DNA from: Heterocephalus glaber
Lineage: Eukaryota > Chordata > Mammalia > Rodentia > Bathyergidae
Assembly: GCF_000247695.1 (NCBI RefSeq)
Contig: NW_004624734.1
Coordinates: forward strand, 9,569,078 to 9,633,077
Direction: 5' to 3'
DNA length: 64,000 bases
Shown here: positions 12,346-23,856 of the stretch, one piece after another
How the letters are laid out: each line of letters starts with the position of its first letter
Numbering within the stretch: position 1 is the stretch's first letter
Made by a program: the position numbers and the translations under genes
The notes under the pieces: model-generated
Databases searched by the model: none
What the model was told of the DNA's origin: nothing
Seen by the model: only the letters and a program-made list of their open reading frames with translations

Positions 12346-12470
12346 TCTTGTGACATATTTCTTGAAGATTAAACCCACAGGGCCCCTTCCCCCACCACAC
12401 ACACACAGGATTTTCCATAGGAAGTGTGATTTTTTTTTTAAATGGTATTTTTGCTCTTCTGCTGGGTTGG

Positions 12471-12473
12471 TAT

Positions 12474-12504
<31 letters not shown>

Positions 12505-12552
12505 TTTGGTGCCAGAGACTGAACTCAGGACCTTGTGCTTGCAAGACAGCCA
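12471..12552 (-). repeat. (TTTA)n tail and 5'-truncated ID
   Basis: TTTATT microsatellite at 12471-12507 followed by GTGCCAGAGACTGAACTCAGG. GGAAGTGTGATTTT occurs on both sides (12420, 12553). Confidence 0.8.
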
Positions 12553-12588
12553 GGAAGTGTGATTTTAAAACAAACAAATGTGCCTACT

Positions 12589-12655
12589 ATCCTCAAGGCC
12601 CTGGGTTCAATCCCCAGCACCAAAAAACAAAGCAAAACAAAACAAAACAAAGCAG
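12589..12655 (+). repeat. ID 3' fragment
   Basis: GGGTTCAATCCCCAGCACC plus A-rich AACAAAACA tail. Confidence 0.7.
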
Positions 12656-12765
12656 TCAAGAGCTCTTCTGAGAAAGCATGCTAGAGGGGGCCAGCTGGCT
12701 ACCCACAGGAAATATTCGGGTTTCCAGTGGAGAGAGAGGTTTTGCATTTTGAAAGTACAACAGGT

Positions 12766-12852
12766 CGGGCTGGGGATTTAGCTCAGTGGCGCCACTCCTG
12801 CCTTGCAAGTGTAAGGTCCTGAGTTCGATCCCTGGTACCAAAAAAAAAAAAC
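12766..12852 (+). repeat. ID SINE
   Basis: GGGCTGGGGATTTAGCTCAG to CTGGTACC plus 12 A. Confidence 0.95.
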
Positions 12853-13150
12853 CACACAAGCACATAAAAATACAATATAACAACTATTTGTGTGCAGCAT
12901 TTACATTGTATGAGATGTTATAAGCAATCTGGTGATGATTTAAAGGATACAGGAGGATGTTTAGGTTATGTGCAAATACTATGACATAAGGGACTCAAGC
13001 ACCCAGGATTCTGTAACTGAGGAGGGTCCTGGGCCAACTCCAGAGAGTGCTGAGGGATGGTGGGATGTGTAGGAAGCCTGGCCCCTAAAGTCATGTGAAT
13101 ACAGAACGCTTTGTGCAAATGTGAGGAAATGGTAAAAAAATAAACAGATG

Positions 13151-13326
13151 TAGCCAGGCCTGGTGGTCGGTAATCGCAGCACTCTGGGAGGCTGAGGCAG
13201 GAAGACTGCAAGATGGAACCCAACCCAGGCAACTTAGTAAGTCTGTCTCAGAATAAAAAATAAGAAATGGGCTGGGGCTTTGGCTCAGCATGAAGGCCCT
13301 GGTTCAGTCCCCAGCACCAGGGAAAA
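13151..13326 (+). repeat. B1-dID dimeric SINE
   Basis: GCCAGGCCTGGTGG B1 half, then GGGCTGGGGCTTTGGCTCAG ID half ending CCCCAGCACC. Confidence 0.85.
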
Positions 13327-13482
13327 AATTCATACAAGAGCCAATTGAGTAAAATCTCAACAATCAAAGCCAAAACAATGGAAGCATTGTCTACAAGCAG
13401 ATGGCTGGGATTCCGGGAGGTGCCCTTGTGCTTGACCTTCTGATGTCTGATGATGTTTGGCTCCTCCTTGGATGCTATGAGC

Positions 13483-13571
13483 TCTTTTTTTTTTTTTTGT
13501 ACCGGGGAACGAACTCAGGACCTTGTGCTTGCAAGGCAGGTACAGTGCCACCGAGCCGCATCCCCAGCCCC
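13483..13571 (-). repeat. ID SINE
   Basis: T-run, GTACCGGGGAACGAACTCAG to CATCCCCAGCCCC. Confidence 0.95.
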
Positions 13572-13929
13572 CAAAAGTCATCTTATACCTCATGGCCCAA
13601 TGTGGCTGCTGCAACCCTACCAGGACATCCCACTCCATCCAGAAGGACAGGAAACAGAGAAGGAAGGTGAGAGCACGTGCCTTCTCTTTAAGGATGTGAC
13701 CTAGACGTACACACTACTTCTGCTTACACTCTAGTGTCCAGAACTTAGTGCTGGCTGTGCCAATCTAGAATGCAGGCTGGCAGGAAAGTGCAGTATTTAA
13801 CTAACCAACTGTACAGGGAGTTAAAATCATCGTAGCATGTGAGAAAGGGATAACAGAAATTGGGGAACCATTGGCACTTCCTCTCTGGAAATAGAGTCCT
13901 TGTTTTGCTTTATTTAAAGGGAATTGATT
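13572..13929. other. Intergenic, nothing recognised
   Basis: No repeat or gene named. Confidence 0.4.
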
Positions 13930-14019
13930 CTTTTTTTTTTTTTCGGTACCGGGGATCGAACTTGGCTCCTTCCACTTTCAAGGCAGACAGCAGAACCACT
14001 GAGCTAAATCCCTGGCCCA
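13930..14019 (-). repeat. ID SINE with target duplication
   Basis: GGTACCGGGGATCGAACTTG to AAATCCCTGGCCC. GGAATTGATT at 13920 and 14020 is the duplicated target. Confidence 0.95.
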
Positions 14020-14152
14020 GGAATTGATTTTTTTGCATGGACCAACAGAATACAGAGGCCCAGGCAAAGGAGACTCTAACTTTTATCGCCTGTCCTGCAC
14101 ACCAGGCTCTTCATCTGAGGGCTCTTTCAGTCTTAATAGAAAATAGGCTTGA

Positions 14153-14226
14153 GGGCCAGGGATTTAGCTCAGCGGCACCATGCCTGCCTTGCAAGTGCAA
14201 GGTCCTGAGTTCGATCCCTGGTACTG
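14153..14226 (+). repeat. ID SINE
   Basis: GGGCCAGGGATTTAGCTCAG to CGATCCCTGGTACTGG; A-tail nearly absent. Confidence 0.9.
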
Positions 14227-15459
14227 GGGAGTGGGGAATAGGGTTGGACAGGTATGAAAACTGAGACACAGAGGGACAGAGTGATTTGTTTGTGGTCACG
14301 ACCATAACGGCAGGGCTGGCATAGAACCTCACTCCCTGGGCCTCCCAAGTTCAGGTTCTTTCCCTGGCTCTCCGCTCCTCCTCTTTTGCCCAAGACAGTC
14401 TCCGCCCCTGCGCCCCTTGTCCCTGTCACTGCTGCTGGGAACCCACGCTGTGAAGAAGATTCCTGCCTAAGGCTGGCGTCCTCTTCCAGGCTCAGTGACA
14501 CACCTTGTGCTTAGACAGCTGGGCTGGGCTAGGACTGCACCCTGATCTCAGGATTAGAATCTGGGGTTGGGACGAATCTTGTCACCCCTCAGTCAACCAC
14601 GTGCTGTGAAAGAGGCGAGACAGGAGCTTGGCCCAGAAGCTCCCGGTGCAGCAGAAGCTGTGCGAATGAGTTAAACTCAAAAGTGCTCCAGTCCTGAGAT
14701 AGGGTATGGGGATTCGGGGACAGGAAAGGCTTCCGGGAAAAGATGTTTGGTCCCCGACTCTCCCGAGAGGATGCGCCAGGGAGATCTTATCAGAAGGCAT
14801 GATTTTATCAGATTCTCAGACTGGCTTGCATCTTGCCGGGCAGACTCTGGGTTAGAGATTGGGAAGGCCAAACAGGTCAGGGTGTGGGGTTGGGGTGGGG
14901 ACCAGGTGGGTGTAGGAGGAGCAGCCAGGGGAGAGCTCGGAGAAAGAAGGAGGACAAGGCCCACCGCTCAGAGCCACCCCCGTGCCGAGGAGCCTGGACT
15001 TCGGTCTATAAGGCTGTCACAGTTACTGCTTAGGCAGGGTCTCTGGGTCACCTAGCCCCGTGGTCCTGACTGTCTCATTGCATCCGTTGGCCAATGAAAG
15101 TACAGTGAAAGGGCCTCCTGAGAGCATCATGAAAGGCTTCTCATGTTCTTTGGGCCTCAAGGGATGGGTAGGAGTCTGCCCAGCAGATGTTTCCAGAAAA
15201 TCTCTTTGGGAAGAAAGTTACAGAAAGCCTTTGGAGCTGTCTTAAACCCAGGGATGTGCTGGCAAATGCTCAACACCAGCTCTTAGGGAAGGATCCTGGA
15301 CTGATAGCATTTGGCCATTTCTGTGGAGTAAATACTGCCCCTGTGGCTGATTTCCAGCTGCCAAAGTGACGGCACTGAATATACCCAGTTGGCTGTCATA
15401 AACCAGAGAGAGCTGGCTCTACGCACTGCTGCTTAAACTTCACTTATTACAAAAATATA
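14227..15459. other. Intergenic, no gene recognised
   Basis: GC-moderate sequence. Small overlapping ORFs (up to 110 codons) on both strands, none resembling a known family. Confidence 0.4.
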
Positions 15460-15725
15460 GGAGCTGGAGATGGTACTGGATGCCTGTAATCCCAGGTATT
15501 CAGGCAGCAGAGGGAGGAGGACTGCAAGTTTAAAGCCAGCCTGGGCAAATTAGCAAGAACCTGTCTCCAATAAATAAATAAATAAATAAATAAATAAATA
15601 CGTATTTTAAAAAAGAGGACTAGGGAGGTAATTCAGTGGCAGTGTTTGCCTAGCATATGTGAGGCCCTGGGTTTGATTCCTGGTACCACTAAATAAATAA
15701 ATACCTACATAAATACATAAATAAC
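15460..15725 (+). repeat. B1-dID with (AAAT)n linker and tail
   Basis: B1 half ends in an (AATA)n microsatellite at 15571-15600. The ID-like half GGGAGGTAATTCAGTGG ends CTGGTACC with a second AAAT-rich tail. Confidence 0.8.
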
Positions 15726-16292
15726 AGAATATAAGGGCATCTCATGGGATCTAAGACTAGAGGTGCAGCTGCCCTGAGACCTGGCCTAGAAGCAGGAGCT
15801 GGAGGGCTTTTGTAGTCCGGCCCCTCTCTCTCCTTCTCCCTCTCTGTTCATTCTTCCTCCTGCTGTGGCCATTTGGCTTTTTCTGCAGTCCTCAGAGAAA
15901 GGTTCACCACTGTTAACAGGTTCCAGATTTCATGTCCCTCCTGACAAGAAAGAAGCCAGACTGAAGCGTTGCTTCCCTTTGTCCTAAGCTTAAATTCCCT
16001 GGAGGAAGAGCCCATTGCCTAGCTTGGCTCAGGTTCCCAATCGGCTGTGACCAGGGAGCAGGAAGCTGTCATACCAATATGGTGACCAAGCTTCTATTGC
16101 TGTAACCTTGGAGTAGGGGTGGGGTGAGGGAAGAGAAGTTGTCAGAAAAAGAGGAAGGAAGATCTGAGAAATCAGCTCACGAGGTATCTTGACAAGCCAG
16201 CAGAAAATGGGAGAAAGAAGCCATGTAATACTTAACCCTATCTCACTTTTTATCTAGGTGGTCACTGGTTTGTTCATTTATTTATCTATTCT
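15726..16292. other. Intergenic, nothing recognised
   Basis: Pyrimidine-rich patch at 15820-15855; no gene. Confidence 0.4.
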
Positions 16293-16386
16293 CTGGGTCT
16301 GGGATTTAGCTCAGTGGTGCCACCGCCTGCCTGGCAAGTGCAAGGACCCAAGTTTCATCCCCAGTACCAAAAAAAAAAAAAAAAAA
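16293..16386 (+). repeat. ID SINE
   Basis: GGGTCTGGGATTTAGCTCAG, CAAGGACCC variant, CAGTACC plus 18 A. Confidence 0.95.
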
Positions 16387-16977
16387 GTGTGTGGAGCTAA
16401 AAATGAAAAGAAAGATGAATAAGGTTTAGTCACTGCCCTCAAAGATTTAGCCATCTGGGAGGGAAGCAAAGCATCATCACACGATGGGGGAAAAGCTTCC
16501 CAGGAAGAATGTGGAAAGTATAGCTCCCCAGGGCTGCTACTGGGGGTCATAGTCTCCAAGATGACCCCAGAGATCCACATCCCCCAAGGAGTCCCCTCCC
16601 ACATTGTACCAAGGTCCCTGTGTGTGGCCAACATAAGCTGAAGGGTTGATAGGAAATTTCTGGCAAGAAGGTGATAAAGGACTCCAGGGTCCATCGTGGC
16701 TGTGTTCTCTCTCATCCCGGGGACCCTTGCACTGGAGGACACCAGCTTCCATGCCGGGGGCAGCCTAAATGGGAAAGACCCCTATGGCAAGGAGCTGGGG
16801 TCCCCCACACTGTGAAGGGAGCCTGGGAGTGGTTCCTTAGCCCTACGCAAGCCTTCCAGAGAGCCTGTAACTCCAGCCAGCAGCTCGACTGTGACCTCTC
16901 AGAACCACTCAGCCAAGCCACTCTCAGAGGGGCTCCCAACCCTCACAAACAGTGGGTGATAATAAGTATGTGTTGCT
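16387..16977. other. Intergenic; long chance ORF
   Basis: A 143-codon minus frame (16311-16742) starts in unique DNA and ends in the ID element. No family resemblance. Confidence 0.4.
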
Positions 16978-17050
16978 GGGCTGGAGATTTAGCTCCATGG
17001 CGCTGCACCTGTCTCACAAGTGCAAGGTCCTGAGTTCAAGCCCTGGTACC
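16978..17050 (+). repeat. ID SINE
   Basis: GGGCTGGAGATTTAGCTCCA to CCCTGGTACC. Confidence 0.9.
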
Positions 17051-17356
17051 CAAAGTAAATAAATAAAGAAATATGTGTTGCTTCCACTGCAAAGTTGGGG
17101 GTAACTTGCCGAACAGTAGGTAACATAGGAGGCAATGTTCAAGGCTGATAAAGGATGAACTTGCCAAGCAGAAAAAAAGAAAGGCATTGGGACATCACCT
17201 GTGCCAACCTGAAAATGCAGGACATAAATGGGGAGCAGGATGTAGCTTAGTGTCACCAGAACTTGAGTTGCTTGGAGACAGGCCAGGAGAAGGGCCAGGG
17301 GCTCTTTGTTATTTCAGGCAGCTGCTGCATTTTAGCACTTGTATAGAAGGCCAAAC

Positions 17357-17431
17357 TGGGGGTGGAGTTATCACTTAGTGGGAGAGCATGTGCTTTGCAT
17401 TCGTAAGGTTTTAATTCTTTAGCACCACAAT
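17357..17431 (+). repeat. Older ID SINE
   Basis: Diverged copy with the ancestral GGGAGAGCATGTGCTTTGCA region and TAGCACCAC end. Confidence 0.6.
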
Positions 17432-17567
17432 AAATCAATTTATCAATAAGCAAATAAATGAACAAAAAAGGCCATGCTGTAAAAAGACAAAACAGAGTTC
17501 CTCTGGTCAGGTGGAGTAGGGCTGGACATCAGAGGGCTTTACTTCTTCCTGCTACTACTTCCTGACT

Positions 17568-17719
17568 TTTAGGTGTACACTTGTAATCCCAGCACTCAGA
17601 AGGCTGAGGCAGGAGAAACGACACAAGTTCAAGGCCAGCCTGGGCTACATGGTAAGTTCAAGGTCAGTCTAAACTACATAGCAAGACCCTGTCTCAAGAG
17701 AACAAAATGAAACAAAACA
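17568..17719 (+). repeat. B1 SINE
   Basis: Quasi-dimeric B1 body ending GACCCTGTCTCAAGAG; its tail received the next ID. Confidence 0.9.
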
Positions 17720-17720
17720 C

Positions 17721-17805
17721 TTTTTTTTTTTGGTACTGGGAATCAAACTCTGGACCTTGCGCTTGTGAGGCAGGCGGCGGCACCTCTGAGCTAAATCCCC
17801 GGCCC
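17721..17805 (-). repeat. ID SINE inserted at a B1 tail
   Basis: AAAATGAAACAAAAC before and AAAATGAAGCAAAAC after form the target duplication. Confidence 0.95.
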
Positions 17806-17918
17806 TAAAATGAAGCAAAACAAAAACCAGCAGCAATAACAGTACCAAAAGCCCTTAGGTGGGAAACCCCAGAAGTGTTTAAACAGGGTAGTTCCAACGT
17901 GGCGTCACATCATAGTGA

Positions 17919-17932
17919 GTTCCCTCTGGTGG
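17919..17932 (-). promoter_or_regulatory. CTCF-like motif
   Basis: Minus strand reads CCACCAGAGGGAAC, close to the CTCF core with one mismatch. Confidence 0.35.
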
Positions 17933-18117
17933 CTGGGTGCAGAATGGTTAGTAGATCAGCTGTGGGCCTGGACACCAATCCAGAGGCCGCCTGGACGATC
18001 CTGGAGTCCAGAGTAGAGCACGCTTCCAGGGATGAACCTGAGGTGGGATGGTCAAGACCCTTTAAACTGCTGTTGTCCATGCAACAAACATTCCCTAAGC
18101 ACAAGTGTGTGCCCGGG

Positions 18118-18453
18118 TGTTATGGTATATGTCTAGATCTTCCCCCGTGTGTCACATGCTCACAGGTCCACTCATCAGTTTAAAGCTAAATGTGATGTTG
18201 GGAGGTGAAGCCTGGGCAGAGGAGGGGGTTCAGGGGGGCCTGGAAGGGCCTGTCTCTTTTCTCCTCCCTTGATGTCTCTCTACTTCCACTGCCACACCGT
18301 GAACTCTTTCTCCTCTGCCATGCCGCCCTGCCTTGGAGCCAGCCTACACTATGAATGGAAACCTCTACAAACTGTGAGCCAAAATATACCTTTCCTCCTT
18401 CGGTTGTGGATGTCAACTATTGTGTTTCAGCAGGGAAGAAAGTAATTAAGACA
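18118..18453 (+). mobile_element. MaLR-type solo LTR
   Basis: Starts TGTTATGGTATATGTCTAGA, ends AAGTAATTAAGACA, with the CTCTACAAACTGTGAGCC block shared with the LTR at 43477. Flanks CCGGG and CAGGG agree at 4 of 5 bases, as expected for an old 5-bp target duplication. Confidence 0.75.
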
Positions 18454-18469
18454 CAGGGGCAGAAGGAGG

Positions 18470-18600
18470 CAGGCATCCAGTGGGGCAGCTAGGCAAGTTC
18501 AGCCCAGCTCTGCCATTTTCAAGCTCTGTGGCCTTTGGAGGCTAGTTTACCTCTCTATGCCTTAGCTTTCCCATCTGTAAAATGGGATTTCCAATATTAC
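18470..18600 (+). repeat. MIR SINE
   Basis: CTCTGTGGCCTTTGG ... CCATCTGTAAAATGGG is the MIR core and 3' half. Confidence 0.75.
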
Positions 18601-19082
18601 TGACCTCTCATTTTTAAATTTTCATTTTTTGCTTTGCTCAAATGTCCCAAAGAGTAGAAAGAATACTATAATGTTAACTCATATGCTACCACCTCAATGT
18701 AGCAATTTTTGACATTTTAACATGTCATATTAGCCTCATTTAGTTGTCATTGTCATTGAAATATTTTAAAATAAAACAGACATCATCGAATTTGACCTCT
18801 AAATGATTCAGTATGCTTAAAGAGATGACATGTCTTCCTATGGTAGCTGTAATGCTAGTATCAGACCTAACAAAGATAACAGTACTTCCTGTGCATAATC
18901 TAATCCCTAGTCTGTATTCAGATTGGCCTAAGGGTCCCCAGTATGTTTTTTCAGAATGGGTTCTGGTCAAGGCCAGTACCTGACTGTCAGAGGGTCTCTG
19001 CAGCATGGATTAAATGATCAGCAAGCACTTGGACAATTTTCCAGGATACTAAGAGCTGTGTGAACATTGGCTCTCCTTCTTT
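18601..19082. other. AT-rich intergenic stretch
   Basis: TGACATTTTAACATGTCATAT and similar AT-rich text suggest an old transposon, unnamed. No gene. Confidence 0.3.
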
Positions 19083-19164
19083 TTTTTTTTTTGTACTGGA
19101 GATCAAACTCAGGACCTTGTGCTTGCGAGGCAGGCAGCGGAACCACTGAGCTAAATCCCAGCCC
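19083..19164 (-). repeat. ID SINE with target duplication
   Basis: TGGCTCTCCTTCTTT on both sides (19068, 19165). Confidence 0.95.
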
Positions 19165-19370
19165 TGGCTCTCCTTCTTTGGTGTTAGAGAAAGAAAGCCA
19201 GGGACCGGTGGAGCTGTAGACACAGGATAGCATAGTGGGAAGGACAGGGTGGGTGTGAGAAAGTAACCGATTCTCTCTCTGGGCGCTTGTCTGGAAGGCG
19301 ATGGAAGGATGAAGTCCACAGGACAACAAAGAGCAACTGACCAGGTGCGGTTTATTAGAAAGAGGAAGAG

Positions 19371-19453
19371 GGGCCGGGGGATTTATCACAGTGGCACTGT
19401 GCCTGCCTCCCAAGGGCAAGGTCCCAAGTTCGATCCCTGGTACCAAAAAAAAA
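19371..19453 (+). repeat. ID SINE
   Basis: GGGGCCGGGGGATTTATCAC to CCCTGGTACC plus A-run. Confidence 0.9.
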
Positions 19454-19681
19454 GAAAAAGAAAGAAGAAGAAAAGCTCCTGATAGATGATGAGGGCTCTA
19501 AAAGAGGATGTCAGGAAGCACCTAAATCTAGGGGCTCATATGCAGCTTTGGGTGGTGAAGAGGCCAGATGGATGTGCAAAAATGAAAGTATACAGCTGCC
19601 ACTGAACAGCTTCTTGCTGTCGGCAGATTTTGTTAGTCCTTGTCTTTTGTGCTCCAATTAGGCCTCTGTCCTTGTTCTTCA

Positions 19682-19764
19682 ATTTTTTTTGGTACTAGGA
19701 ATCAAACTCAGGACCTTGCACTTGCCAGGCAGGCCTGGCACCACTGAGCTAAATCCCCAGCCCT
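19682..19764 (-). repeat. ID SINE
   Basis: TTTTTTTTGGTACTAGGAATC to CTAAATCCCCAGCCC. Confidence 0.95.
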
Positions 19765-20468
19765 GTACTTCAGTTTCTTGAAGGTTATCTCAGCTTATGG
19801 GTCCTGGCCTCCAGTTCACTCAGTTTACCCTTTGTCCCTCCATCTCCTGGTCCCAAGAAGACGGACAGTGGCCCAGGAGCACCGAGAGACCCGCGCATGG
19901 GCAGAGGGCCCACCGGAGGGCCGGCGCTGGCCTGAGACCGCAGGTAAGTCCTGACTCACCTAGGAGGGAGATTTCCTAGGTAGAGAAAAAGGTATGTCTA
20001 CCCAGGACTCAGCCCATTTGGCAGATAATGTGGGCAACTGCAGAGCTGTGGGCTGCTTTTTGAGCTGTGCCTGCCTCCTGAGTGACCTGGCCTTGTAACA
20101 GAGGCTCCTCTCTGGATGCTGGGGAAAGGCTCCGGGTCTGAGAGCCCTTGCTGTTGCTGCAGAGTGAGACAATGGGTTACTGACCACTTGGGTTCATAGG
20201 TTCACATGCCAGCTCTGAGAGACAGAGGGGCCCTTTTGCTTTAAATCACCATCTCACCTTGTGCAGATATGCTAGGTCTTCACAGCAAAGGATGGCAGGG
20301 GAGGGAATACAATAGGCATGTTCAGGCTAGTGCCACCTCTTCCTTGATAGGGCCCTCTCCCTGCCTCGCCAAAGCAATACCTGTGTATTCTGTCCTTTCC
20401 GTGCAGCGGAGAAGGGGGTTAGCCAGTTATGCCCTATTCCTGAGGAAGTTTGGAGAAGCCACTTCTTT
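19765..20468. other. Intergenic, nothing recognised
   Basis: GC-moderate DNA; no convincing exon. Confidence 0.4.
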
Positions 20469-20562
20469 TTTTTCTTTTCTTTGTACCGGGGATCGAACTT
20501 GGGACCTTGTGCTTTCAAGGCAGGCGGCAGAACCACTGAGCTAAATACCCATACCCGGCCCG
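20469..20562 (-). repeat. ID SINE with target duplication
   Basis: GTACCGGGGATCGAACTTGG. GAAGCCACTTCTTT flanks both ends (20455, 20562). Confidence 0.95.
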
Positions 20563-20575
20563 AAGCCACTTCTTT

Positions 20576-21564
20576 CTAAAGGCAATGCCGGTTACAAGCC
20601 CACCTCAGCTGGACACCAGGGCCTTGGCCATGGAGCCCACCCTGGGGAGCGGCCGGCCCCAGCGCCACACCCCCACCCAGACTGCTCAGAGGGCAGACTG
20701 TCCACATCTTCCCTTCTCCCAGCCTCATGGATCTGCTTTGCATCTGGGGAGAACGAGGACACAAGGTCCCGCCTTCCGTCTCTGTGTGTTCCGTCTGCAA
20801 CTGTCTTCTTTCCTTGCCCCATTATCACACCCATGTTGGCACTTCCTGGGCCTCGTCTTTCCCCTACTTCCAGGGTATCCCGACCCCTGAAAACTTGAAA
20901 GGATAGGTACCTGGAGATCAAGCTCGGTCCCCATGCTCCACAGTGATTGGTCAGAGGTGAACACATCATCCTCTATGAACCAATCAGAGCCCATTAGGGA
21001 AAGCTCCAGGCTCCGGACCGAAACTCTGGGGAAAGCAGCATTCTTCGCACTTTAGAACAAGCCCTAGCTGCCTCTGGCAGCCTGGACTCCCTTCGGGAAA
21101 GGCTGAGTAAGCCTAAAAGGATTTTGCAGGAAGGCAGAGGCTCAGGATGGAGAGAGCTGCACTTCTGACGCGTTGTTTAAGCGAGGTGCTTAATATACCT
21201 TATGTTTTGCTTTTGCCAGCCTGAGTCCTCCGGAAAGCAGAGTTTGAAGTAGACACCCATTTGCTAGCACTTTACGGGGGCAACCCCTGAGGGCCGGGAG
21301 GTGAGGGAGAAGCAGCCGTCCGCTCAAGGCTCAAGGCTGAAGCAGGACGATCGTCCTCTAGGCAGGACTGGGTAGGAATTTGTTCCTCTCTCCCATTGGT
21401 CCAAGGTTTGCTTCCTGGAGTGGTAACTCCCCAATCGCCTCATCCCTGCAGGTTGCAGCAGCATCCCTTTGGGGAAAGCAGTAATGGAAGAAGTGAGGGG
21501 TTTTGAAAAGCAGGACGCAATACTCAGGGGAGGGGTTGGGAAAGGCCTTCTGAAGAGGACCACA
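20576..21564. other. GC-rich intergenic stretch with CCAAT pair
   Basis: Overlapping ORFs on both strands at 20585-20994 have no family resemblance. Positions 20943-20984 hold an ATTGG and an ACCAATCAGAG repeated in similar form at 22191-22246. Confidence 0.4.
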
Positions 21565-21770
21565 TCCGGGCATAGTGGCACAAGCTTTTGATCTCAGCTG
21601 CTCGGGGGCTGAGGCAGGAGGATCACAAGTTCAAGGCCAGCCTGGACAATTTAAGACCTTGTCTGAAAAGAAAAGAGAAGAGAAAAGAAAAAAAAGGGCT
21701 GGGAATATGTAGCTCAGTGGTACTGGGCTTGCGAAATTCAATCTTCAGTATCAGAATAAAAAGAAAAAAG
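21565..21770 (+). repeat. B1-dID dimeric SINE
   Basis: CCGGGCATAGTGGCACAAGC B1 half, A-rich linker, GGGCTGGGAATATGTAGCTC ID half. Confidence 0.85.
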
Positions 21771-21773
21771 GAG

Positions 21774-21860
21774 GGCTGGGGATTTAGCTCAGTGGTTCCA
21801 GCGCCTGCCTCGCAAGTGCAAGGTCCCGAGTTCGATCCCCGGTACCAAAAAAAGAAAAAA
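21774..21860 (+). repeat. ID SINE, near-consensus
   Basis: GGGCTGGGGATTTAGCTCAG ... GGTCCCGAGTTCGATCCCCG then GTACC and A-run; one of the least mutated copies. Confidence 0.97.
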
Positions 21861-22955
21861 GGAGTAAATCCAAATGGAGACCTTAAGAAAGAGCAAGAAT
21901 CAGCCAGGCCAAGAGAAAGCAGGCAAGGAAGAGCCATCAGGAACAGAAAACGACGTTTTGTGGCTCAGTGACGAAAAAGAGCTGTTTGGGGGCACAGGGC
22001 AGATCAGTACGCATTTATGGAGCACCAAGTGTACACAGGAAAGTGACCCCTTTGTTCGGGCTGCCCCGCCCCTGCAACCTTTTTTCTAAGAACTGTGACT
22101 TCCTCCTTCCCGACACCCCACCCCGCCCCCAGCACATGGTTACCGTAGGAACCACCTCGTTCCTACTATTGGACCGCACCCTTCTGGCCACAGTTCATTG
22201 GACTAGAAGTGAACACCTCACCGAGGCTGGACCAATCAGAGTCTCGGCCCTTGGAGACTGGGGAGGTGGGGGCCCAAAGAGGAACTGAAGCTGGGTGCAG
22301 GGCTGGACAAGTTGCAGGTAGACCTTGGAGATGCTGGCCACCTTTTCAGACAGTGGACTCCGAAGGAATGAAAGACACTTTTGTGGAGGTGTTAATGACA
22401 GAGGTGCAAGATAAGCAGAACTGCGGGAAAGCCTGGTTCCAGGGCTACTCAGGCTGCGCCTCTGAAAACAAAGCCCTCTTTTTTGCTTACACTGCATCCA
22501 GCAACAAGTGCTAGGGCTTTATAGACGCATGGTCTCTGCCCTGAAGGTCATAAACCAGCGGGAGAGAGACATATACACTAAACATTAACTACTGGGGCAT
22601 GAGTGCTATAATAAAAGTTCCAAAGCAGGGAGATTGTGCAGAGATAAATTAAGATAACAGATGTCAAGGGATTTTTGAAAAGAAAAACGTGCTGTGTAAG
22701 TCCCCTAATTACACTTAGGAGAGTCATTTGCATTTCTACTTTCACTGTAAGCGGGAACACAGCCATCTTATGTTCAGAAAGATGCTATTTTATTAGGCAG
22801 TGCTGGCCTAATAAAATTATCTGCCAATGGGTAAACCCTCCAAGGTTTCATGCTTGTATTTCCTCATTTGTATTTGATGGGGGTGGATAAATAACCTTCC
22901 AATTCCCCAAGAATTAGGGACCATTTGATTGTCTTTGCTGCCATGCCAACAATTT
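21861..22955. other. Intergenic with second CCAAT pair
   Basis: The 101-codon plus frame at 22209-22514 resembles no known protein. Remainder unremarkable. Confidence 0.4.
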
Positions 22956-23034
22956 TTTTTTTTGGTACCAGGGATTGAACTCGGGTCCTTGCGCTTGCGC
23001 AGCGGGCGGCAAAACCGCTGAGCTAAATCCCCGG
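22956..23034 (-). repeat. ID SINE with 15-bp target duplication
   Basis: CCATGCCAACAATTT before and CCATGCCAACAGTTT after. Confidence 0.97.
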
Positions 23035-23149
23035 CCATGCCAACAGTTTTCTACCCTTCCTGCCCCGCCTGCCAGAGCCACCCACTCCTTGACTGTGAAA
23101 TGAGTAGGTTGCTGACTCACTGAAATAAAATCTTACAAGTGAGTCACTG

Positions 23150-23330
23150 ATTGAGAAGTTTGGTGATTGATGTACAATTGCCATGCTAACCACACCATGG
23201 TGACATTATGTCTGGAGAGAAGTTGTGACTATTTCCACCCAATCTTCAAATTCATCCTGTCCAAGGACGGATGGGTCACAATGTTCAAATAATTTATGAA
23301 AGAGCAATGATATCTTACTGAGAAATACCT
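23150..23330 (-). repeat. Unidentified interspersed repeat, copy 1
   Basis: On the minus strand this shares long blocks with 28610-28745 plus: CATTGCTCTTTCATAAATTA, TTTGAACATTGTGA and GTGTGGTTAGCATGGCAATT. I do not recognise the family. Confidence 0.65.
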
Positions 23331-23381
23331 TCTCTCCACCTGTATCACAGACAGACGCCTGTTTCTTCCTGACAGATTTTT

Positions 23382-23466
23382 TTTTTTTTTTTTTTTGGTA
23401 CTGGGGATCGAACTCAGGACCTTGCACTTGGGAGGCAGGTGCCGGAACCACTGAGCTAAATCCCCA
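23382..23466 (-). repeat. ID SINE with target duplication
   Basis: CCTGACAGATTTTT flanks both ends. The T-run (A-tail) exceeds 20 bases. Confidence 0.97.
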
Positions 23467-23856
23467 TCCTGACAGATTTTTGATAGTAGGGATAAGAGCC
23501 CCACTTTACAACCAAGGTGGGCTTTGGGTGTCAAGCTGACCTGGGTTCAAACCCCAGCTGTATTGATTGCCTGCTATACTGTCCTGGGACAATTTCAGTC
23601 ACCCCCTAGGTATTCCCAGGAGATTGTTCTAAAACCCTCTACAGATACCAAAATCTAAAGATGCTCAAGTCTCACATAAAATGGCCTTGTATTTGTATAT
23701 AAACTATACACATCCTCCTGTGTACTTTAAATCATCTCTCAATTACTTACAATACCTAATGCAAGGTAGATGCCATGTAAATAGTCATTATACTATGCTG
23801 CTGAGGGTATAGCCTGTACATGTTCAGTGCAGATACAATTTTTTTCAAAAATTTTT

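Noticed and set aside
12000..12418. Recurring small proteins with the text DLAQWF and KVLSSIPGT across the window
   Set aside because: They are translations of the minus and plus strands of ID SINEs, not a gene family.
21774..21850. tRNA gene
   Set aside because: A and B boxes of tRNA type are present in this and ~100 similar copies, but the acceptor stem is not closed, an A-tail follows and many have target duplications: ID SINEs.
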